From assembly GCA_026710655.1 (NCBI GenBank), contig JAPOQN010000035.1:94532-158531 (forward strand): 64,000 nucleotides of DNA. The letters run 5' to 3'. Under the pieces are notes generated by a model. The model searched no databases, was not told where the DNA came from, and saw only the letters and a list, made by a program, of their open reading frames with translations. Origin of the DNA: Chloroflexota bacterium (GTDB taxonomy: Bacteria > Chloroflexota > Dehalococcoidia > Tepidiformales > Tepidiformaceae). Each line of letters opens with the position of its first letter. The first letter of the stretch is position 1. The translations under genes were made by a program, and so were the position numbers. Positions 59,138-64,000 of the stretch are shown here, piece by piece.

Positions 59138-60586
59138 ATGAGGAAATGGATCGCCGGAGCTTTGGTCGCCAGCCTGGCCATCTCGGCCGTCTTGGGCGTG
59201 GCTACCGCTCAGGAGGAGCCGCCCGATCCGCCCCCCGATCCCGAGCCCGTCACCGCTAACGTCGAGGTGCGCGTCTGGCAGGACGTGAACGACGCGCGGA
59301 GCATTTACATCAGCGCCCGTCCCGAGAACGGCTCGTGGGCCGCGCTCGGGACGATCCCGCTTCCGCTCGATGACGGCCACAGCAGCAGCGGGCGCTTCCG
59401 CTACGGTGACATCGCCGTCGACGTACCAGTCGGCGCCGCCACGGCCACGGTTGAGGTGAGGGTCTGGCAGGATGTGAACGCCGCGCGGAGCGTATACATC
59501 AGCGCTCGTCCGGAGGACGGCTCGTGGCGCACGCTGGGGACCATTCCCCTGCCGCTCGACGACGGCCACAGTAGCAGCGGGCGCTTTCGCTACGGCGACA
59601 TCACCGTCGCCGTGACACTGGGCACCCTCTCCACGCCTACTCCCACGCCCACTCCGACACCTACGCCAACGCCTTGGGTCGACCCGCGTCCGGACAACAC
59701 ATACACACTGCGCGAGCTGGCGGCCATGCCCGCGCCCGCCGCTCCCCAGCCGCCGTACAAGCCTGATCCCCTGATGACCGTGAACGCCGTCTCTGGCAGT
59801 AGGTTAAGAGGAAACGTTGGGCTAATTGATGATCCAATTGATAACCAGAGATTTATCATCAACTTCATCTATACGATACGAGGCAGAGAATACCCCATTG
59901 AGTGTAGGGATATTCCTCATCTTTACGGCAACGGATTTAGCTGCGACTGGACATCCCAGGCACCCTTCAACAGTAGTGGTACAGGAAGGATAGACATTAA
60001 CCGAGTCAATCACCACGACTTAGAGTCGGACGGAGCATACCTTGATGGTAAGCTTCTCACGTGTATAGAAAGGACAAGTCCAAGCGACGTTCGGAGTTCT
60101 GTGGTTTACCGTACGTGGGTCTGCTACGACGCTGCTACGTACAACGCATGGGAGGGAGCACGGGAGCGGGCTCTGGCAGTCCCTGACGATCCGCTGGAAC
60201 GCTACCAGCGCGCGCAGGGCGATGCGCCCCTGTGGCGTCGCTCCCTGGCGTACGACGCAGCCGAAGATGCAGCGAATCAAGATCCTCGTCCAGCGGCAAT
60301 CGCTTGGCAATACGCAGAGGGAATTGGCGACTACACCACAAGCGCATTCGAAGTAAGGCCGTATGTGAAACACTGGGCCTCGCCGGCTCCGGCGAGCGCC
60401 GCGGTCACGCTGGTGTGCGTCCCGAATGATCCAGAACCCGGCGGCTACCTTGCCGTTACCGCCCAGGATCTCATTGTGTTCCGCCTCTGGGATGAGGAAT
60501 TCACTGCGCGAGCCTCCTTCTGGTGCGAGTTCGAGATCGAGACCGCCGGTGAGTGGAGCCTGGAGGTGGCAATCGAGGTCCAGTAG
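59138..60586 (+). CDS. Secreted protein with two tandem repeats and Thr-Pro linker
   Basis: This is a 482-residue protein. The signal peptide is IAGALVASLAISAVLGVATA. Two tandem repeats of about 60 residues follow, each with VEVRVWQDVN, a YISARPE segment and IPLPLDDGHSSSGRFRYGDI. This repeat is typical of secreted Chloroflexota proteins. A TPTPTPTPTPTP linker leads to an unassigned C-terminal region with several cysteines (IECRDIP, FSCDWTS, LLTCIER, WVCYDAA) that probably form disulfides. Bases 59795-60120 inside the gene are clearly AT-richer than the rest. The ATG at 59138 is preferred because it starts the signal peptide. Confidence 0.75.
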   Translation: MRKWIAGALVASLAISAVLGVATAQEEPPDPPPDPEPVTANVEVRVWQDVNDARSIYISARPENGSWAALGTIPLPLDDGHSSSGRFRYGDIAVDVPVGAATATVEVRVWQDVNAARSVYISARPEDGSWRTLGTIPLPLDDGHSSSGRFRYGDITVAVTLGTLSTPTPTPTPTPTPTPWVDPRPDNTYTLRELAAMPAPAAPQPPYKPDPLMTVNAVSGSRLRGNVGLIDDPIDNQRFIINFIYTIRGREYPIECRDIPHLYGNGFSCDWTSQAPFNSSGTGRIDINRVNHHDLESDGAYLDGKLLTCIERTSPSDVRSSVVYRTWVCYDAATYNAWEGARERALAVPDDPLERYQRAQGDAPLWRRSLAYDAAEDAANQDPRPAAIAWQYAEGIGDYTTSAFEVRPYVKHWASPAPASAAVTLVCVPNDPEPGGYLAVTAQDLIVFRLWDEEFTARASFWCEFEIETAGEWSLEVAIEVQ

Positions 60587-60712
60587 CAGAGGCCAGAGGA
60601 ACGATGTCCCAAGGGCAGCGAGCGGGACACCGTAAGAGAGCCTGAGGGCAGCACCTTCTCCCTGAGGAGAAACTGAAGTGAGCGAGTCGACACCTCTGCG
60701 TGGAGTGCCTTT

Positions 60713-61948
60713 CTATGATCGCGCCACGTTGGTCACGAGGTTGTAGAGGAACCAACCATCACCATCCCCTACGACGAAGGACTCGGGTTTCGCACGCGCC
60801 AGATCTCGCATGATGCCGAGGCCGTTGTCGTGGGGCTCGAAGGAGACGATCTTGTCGTAGCGGACACGGAATCGTTCGTGGCCGCCGTGGAAGTAGATGT
60901 GCTTCGTGGTAACCGCCAAGATCCCGGAGTCGGCCATCACAGTCTCAGTCACATCGACCGGGTGGCCCTGGAAGGCACTCTGCCGCAGATATATTCCCTT
61001 CGCCACACGGACACTCACGCCCGTTGAGCCACCGCGAAGCGTCCTCTGGGTTCGCATCTGGTAGTAGTCAGCGCTTCCGAAAATCCAAACGGGTTTCTCC
61101 GAATTCTGAAAGTTGAACGGAAGAACGGAGAGAGGCGAACCCTCGGCAGCACGAAACTGAAACTCGGGGACAGTCCCTTCGCAGACTTGTCGAATGACTT
61201 CTGCCTTTGCCAGCCGGGTGAGGGCGGCCATGAGGTCTGGGGTGCTCGGCCCACCGTCAACCTCGACGACAAGCTGACCTCGCTCCTCGCGGAGGTTGAG
61301 CAAGGTAGCGAAGTGGTCCAAGTACCGCTCGAAGGCCTCTCTCTCTTCCTCGGTCAGTAGCTCATCCTCAAGCGCCCTGTCGACCGCCATCACAAAGGCG
61401 TCGATGCCGAGTTGGCGTTGCTCGTCCAAAGGAATGGTCGATGCAGACAATTCACTCGTGACTTCAGTCAGCATCTTGCCTTGCCGGGCGGCCTCGCTAG
61501 TGCCGGCTGCCATGACTGCGTCTTCGAGGAGACGCAAGACGAGGACGGCCTCAAGGTATTCGCGAGAGGCCGTGATTGCGTCGGCCGAAAGTGCCTCCCG
61601 CAGTTCAGCCTGCTCGAAGAATTTCAGTAAACTTGCTCTCTCTTCGCGAGTAGGTATCCGATCACCGAGAGTGTCCGGAAGCAGTGTCCATGCTTCGCCC
61701 AAGATGGACGGGATGCTGCTCTCGTCCACGGCTATTTCGATCTCGCCAACCCGATAGCCAGCACCCATCGACACTAGTTCCCGGCGAAGTGCCCCGACGT
61801 CAACATTGGGTTCCAGCGCAGCCTCTGCCGCCCTGTCCACCATTGCCCCCCATGCCTCCTTGGCGGCGCTCTCGCACGACCCGTGCAGGCTGCGGAGAAA
61901 ACCTGCGTCTTCGCTGCAGATTCGACACTTACCCACCGTTAAACTCAC
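60713..61948 (-). CDS. Hypothetical protein with N-terminal Cys pair and possible C-terminal PH-like domain
   Basis: This is a 411-residue protein with a GTG start. The first residues, GKCRICSEDAGFLRSLHGSC, suggest a small zinc-binding knuckle. A long acidic helical region follows, for example LEDELLTEEEREAFERYLDH. The last 120 residues, with STGVSVRVAKGIYLRQSAFQ, GILAVTTKHIYFHGGHERFR and VRYDKIVSFEPHDNGLGIMR, resemble bacterial PH-like domains. Similar proteins occur as accessory genes of unknown role. It converges with the secreted-protein gene. Base composition is lower in GC than the backbone. Confidence 0.6.
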   Translation of the reverse strand: MSLTVGKCRICSEDAGFLRSLHGSCESAAKEAWGAMVDRAAEAALEPNVDVGALRRELVSMGAGYRVGEIEIAVDESSIPSILGEAWTLLPDTLGDRIPTREERASLLKFFEQAELREALSADAITASREYLEAVLVLRLLEDAVMAAGTSEAARQGKMLTEVTSELSASTIPLDEQRQLGIDAFVMAVDRALEDELLTEEEREAFERYLDHFATLLNLREERGQLVVEVDGGPSTPDLMAALTRLAKAEVIRQVCEGTVPEFQFRAAEGSPLSVLPFNFQNSEKPVWIFGSADYYQMRTQRTLRGGSTGVSVRVAKGIYLRQSAFQGHPVDVTETVMADSGILAVTTKHIYFHGGHERFRVRYDKIVSFEPHDNGLGIMRDLARAKPESFVVGDGDGWFLYNLVTNVARS

Positions 61949-62200
61949 CCGCTGTGGTCCGCTCCGTGGAGACCTCCTCCAAGGGGGTTGTGCGGGGGGC
62001 GACCTCGACGCCGGAGCGGACCCAGCAGGCGCGACCGTTGCGGACCTCGGCGGGCTCCCGGCCCTCGAGCAGGTTGCGGGCCATGTGCAGCATCATACGG
62101 CGGAACTCGATGATGGCGACCGTCGGTCGTGCCGACGTGCTCCTTCGTGCGGTCGCAGATGAGGCCCTGGCTGTCCTGGACGACGCCCTGTCTGCTTGAT
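61929..62200 (-). pseudogene. Relic of a Rieske aromatic-ring dioxygenase, C-terminal end
   Basis: On the minus strand, bases 62180-62121 encode QDSQGLICDRTKEHVGTTD. After a frame change the reading continues VAIIEFRRMMLHMARNLLEG, REPAEV and WVRSGVEVAPR to a stop at 61929. This order, QxSQGxxxDRTxEHLGxxD, then an RR(ML)L helix, then EGxxP and VRSxxVxxP, is the end of phthalate-dioxygenase-type alpha subunits. The Rieske and catalytic domains are missing. The relic overlaps the start of the 411-residue gene. Confidence 0.5.
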
Positions 62201-62323
62201 GGTCACGGCGAGAACCGCTCCTGACGCTCGGCTTCTCGGCGCTCCAGGTCGTTGGTGAAGCGATGGGAAATGCCCCGGGCGCAGAGCGTATGTACGCTGG
62301 ATGGTGGATGCCGGAGAGAAGCC

Positions 62324-64000
62324 GTGGAAGCGATACTGGCCGACGCCATCGGCGATTACCTGCACGCGCACATCGAGCGCCACGGCCGTACGCGCACGGC
62401 CGCGGCCTTTGGCGTTTCGCGCCACACGCTCTGGCGCTTCCTCGAGCGCGGCCAGCCCGGCCGCGCCCTGCCCCGCGCCGTCATGGCGCGAGCCGGCGAC
62501 ACGCCCCGGAAGCTCGCCGCCGCGACGCGCGCCCTCAGCGGCGAGGCGCGCCCGGCGCCCTTTGAGCGCGCCCGCCCGCCGCGCCTGACGCACGCCCTGT
62601 CGGAGACGCTGCTGCTCGTCTGCGAGACGCCCTTCGCGAGCGTGGAGGACCTCGCGCGGCTCAAGCACGTGCCCGCCTCCACGCTGCGCGAGCGCCTGGC
62701 GAAGCTGCGCGGGCTGGGCCTCGCCGAGGCACATCCGCACCGCCTCGCGATGCTGAGCGACCGTCCCCTGCGGCGCTACGTCCCCACCCCGGCGGGCATC
62801 GCGGCCCTCGACGACGACGTGCTGCGCCGCCACCCCGTCTCCCGGCAGTGGTTGCGGCTGCTGGCCGAGCGCCTCGACGGCGTGGCGCTCGTCTACGAGC
62901 TGGCGGCGCTGATCGCCGACGCCGACCCCGAGCAGGACCCCGTGCGCGTCGAGCACTGCCGCCGGGGGCCGTACGACGCGCTCATCACGCTCTCCGGGGG
63001 CCGCACGCTGGGCGTCGTGCGGCAGGGACCGCTCCTGAGCGCCGCGAGCCTGCGCTACCGCATCCGCACTATCGAGCGGATGGGCGTGCAGGAGCTTCCC
63101 CACGTCACGCTGATCGCGACCGATTCCGACCAGGACACGCGGCGCGCCGTGCGCGCGCTGCGGGAGCCCTCGGGCTTCCACCACAGCGCGGTCGCCACGC
63201 TGGGCGCCGTGATCGGCCGCGGGGCGCGGGCGCGCGTCTGGCAACCGGCGCGCTATGGTCGCGGGAACGCGCCGGTCGTCGCGCCCGACACGAGCCTGGC
63301 GTGGCTGGTCGACCTGGCGGGACGCGAGGCGGAGCACCCCGTGCACACGGTACTGCCGAAGCGACACTGGGCATGGCTTTCCGCCGGCGGCGTGCGGGCG
63401 ACGCCGCCCAGCGGCGACGATGGGTTCGGGGACGCGCTCGCGCTCCAGCTGACGGCCGCCGAGAAGCAGGCGCTGGACCTGCTGGCGGCGTGGCCGCTGT
63501 GCACGACCGAGCAGCTCGCCAGCCTCATGGGCGGGGTGAGCGCGCGGCGCGTGAACCAGGTGCTGCGCCCGCTGCGCAGGCGCGGTCTCGTGCGAAGCGA
63601 GGGGAATGCGCTCGTGCTCACGGACGAGGGGCTGACCGCCCTCGCGCGGCGCGACCGGGCGGCGGTGGGTCCGGTCCTCGACCGCTGGACGCCGCAGCGC
63701 GACGGCGGCGTCTACATCGGGAGCGCGCTGCGCGCCCTCGCCTCGCAGGGCGACCACCAGCGGGGGCTGGCGGAGCTCGTCTCGCTGCTGAGCCTCGACG
63801 CCGCGTCCTCGCGTGACCACAAATTGCTCGACCTGCTGCCCACGCACCGCTCGCAGATCACGTATCCGTATCGCGACACGAACTACGTGATCCATCCCGA
63901 CGCCTCGTTCCAGCTCGGCTACGAGGGAGAGTGGACGTGGTACCTGCTCGAGTACGAGCGGCGGGCGACGACGCCGAAGCGGCTACCCGAGCGGCTGGCG
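62324..64000 (+). CDS. Replication-relaxation-like protein, 3' end beyond the window
   Basis: At least 559 codons are open to the right edge. GTG start has GGAGAG upstream at 62313. Residues 1-50 hold a helix-turn-helix, RTAAAFGVSRHTLWRFLERG. A winged-helix segment, ETPFASVEDLARLKHVPAST then LRERLAKLRGLGLAEAHP, follows. A nuclease-like part contains VTLIATDSDQDTRRAVRAL. A second winged helix is CTTEQLASLMGGVSARRVNQ. Near the edge, YEGEWTWYLLEYERRATTPK matches the typical end of PF13814-type proteins. These are linked to plasmids and integrative elements. Pieces of a close relative lie at 51915-52200. Confidence 0.75.
   Translation, partial: MEAILADAIGDYLHAHIERHGRTRTAAAFGVSRHTLWRFLERGQPGRALPRAVMARAGDTPRKLAAATRALSGEARPAPFERARPPRLTHALSETLLLVCETPFASVEDLARLKHVPASTLRERLAKLRGLGLAEAHPHRLAMLSDRPLRRYVPTPAGIAALDDDVLRRHPVSRQWLRLLAERLDGVALVYELAALIADADPEQDPVRVEHCRRGPYDALITLSGGRTLGVVRQGPLLSAASLRYRIRTIERMGVQELPHVTLIATDSDQDTRRAVRALREPSGFHHSAVATLGAVIGRGARARVWQPARYGRGNAPVVAPDTSLAWLVDLAGREAEHPVHTVLPKRHWAWLSAGGVRATPPSGDDGFGDALALQLTAAEKQALDLLAAWPLCTTEQLASLMGGVSARRVNQVLRPLRRRGLVRSEGNALVLTDEGLTALARRDRAAVGPVLDRWTPQRDGGVYIGSALRALASQGDHQRGLAELVSLLSLDAASSRDHKLLDLLPTHRSQITYPYRDTNYVIHPDASFQLGYEGEWTWYLLEYERRATTPKRLPERLA

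Noticed and set aside
62093..63895. 600-codon frame on the minus strand at the right edge
   Set aside because: The plus strand here encodes a protein with helix-turn-helix and replication-relaxation segments that also recur as related fragments at 51915-52200. The minus frame has low-complexity Arg/Gly/Gln composition.

Overview
This 64-kb window comes from a high-GC bacterial chromosome. Gene content, compact ATGA/GTGA-coupled genes, secreted proteins with Thr-Pro linkers, lipobox signal peptides and a holB-ricT pair suggest Chloroflexota (a Dehalococcoidia-like lineage). That assignment is inferred from protein character and was not tested by search. There are no rRNA genes and no CRISPR array. 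Two tRNAs are present: His, and one with a CAU anticodon.

Bases 1-41950 look like chromosome backbone. From left to right they hold: a molybdenum hydroxylase (CO-dehydrogenase-type) locus read leftward (coxL fragment, coxS, coxG-like) behind an LLM-class oxidoreductase; an acetyltransferase and an alpha/beta hydrolase; a HigA-type antitoxin behind two arrays of 12-bp repeats; a thioredoxin system (trxA, trxB, fmdB-like); an HNH nuclease, a PPOX flavoprotein, a beta-keto acid cleavage enzyme and a nitroreductase; FIST and Rieske proteins; DNA polymerase III delta' with ricT; a nucleotidyltransferase pair; dnaE; a zinc-type ABC importer (znuA-C-B) divergent from mgtE; tRNA-His; an acyl-CoA dehydrogenase; cell-surface proteins; a site-2 protease; then tyrA-aroA-gmk, a NYN-domain protein, an Mrp-type ATPase and aconitase. 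Several backbone genes have a TAnnnT -10 hexamer only 6-10 bases before the start codon, which points to leaderless transcription. Four convergent gene pairs end on one shared CTAG, so both stop codons use the same four bases.

Bases 41958-53562 form an accessory island anchored at the CAU tRNA. The last seven bases of the tRNA plus about 20 bases downstream recur as near-perfect direct copies at 50281 and 53537, as a decayed copy at 47021, and as an inverted copy at 48735. The segments between copies carry two alternating families of secreted metalloprotease-like proteins, some intact, one with its zinc motif lost and one broken. They also carry a trypsin-like lipoprotein and relics of HD-hydrolase, helicase and replication-relaxation genes. 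No integrase is visible.

Bases 53563-64000 continue as accessory DNA. They hold a 1674-residue P-loop NTPase that is a candidate defence protein, a secreted protein with two tandem repeats and an AT-rich patch, a protein with a possible C-terminal PH-like domain, a relic of a Rieske dioxygenase, and a replication-relaxation-like gene that runs off the window. Pieces of a close relative of that last gene lie scrambled inside the tRNA island. The main hypothesis is a tRNA-anchored island built by repeated site-specific insertions that moved surface-protease cargo.
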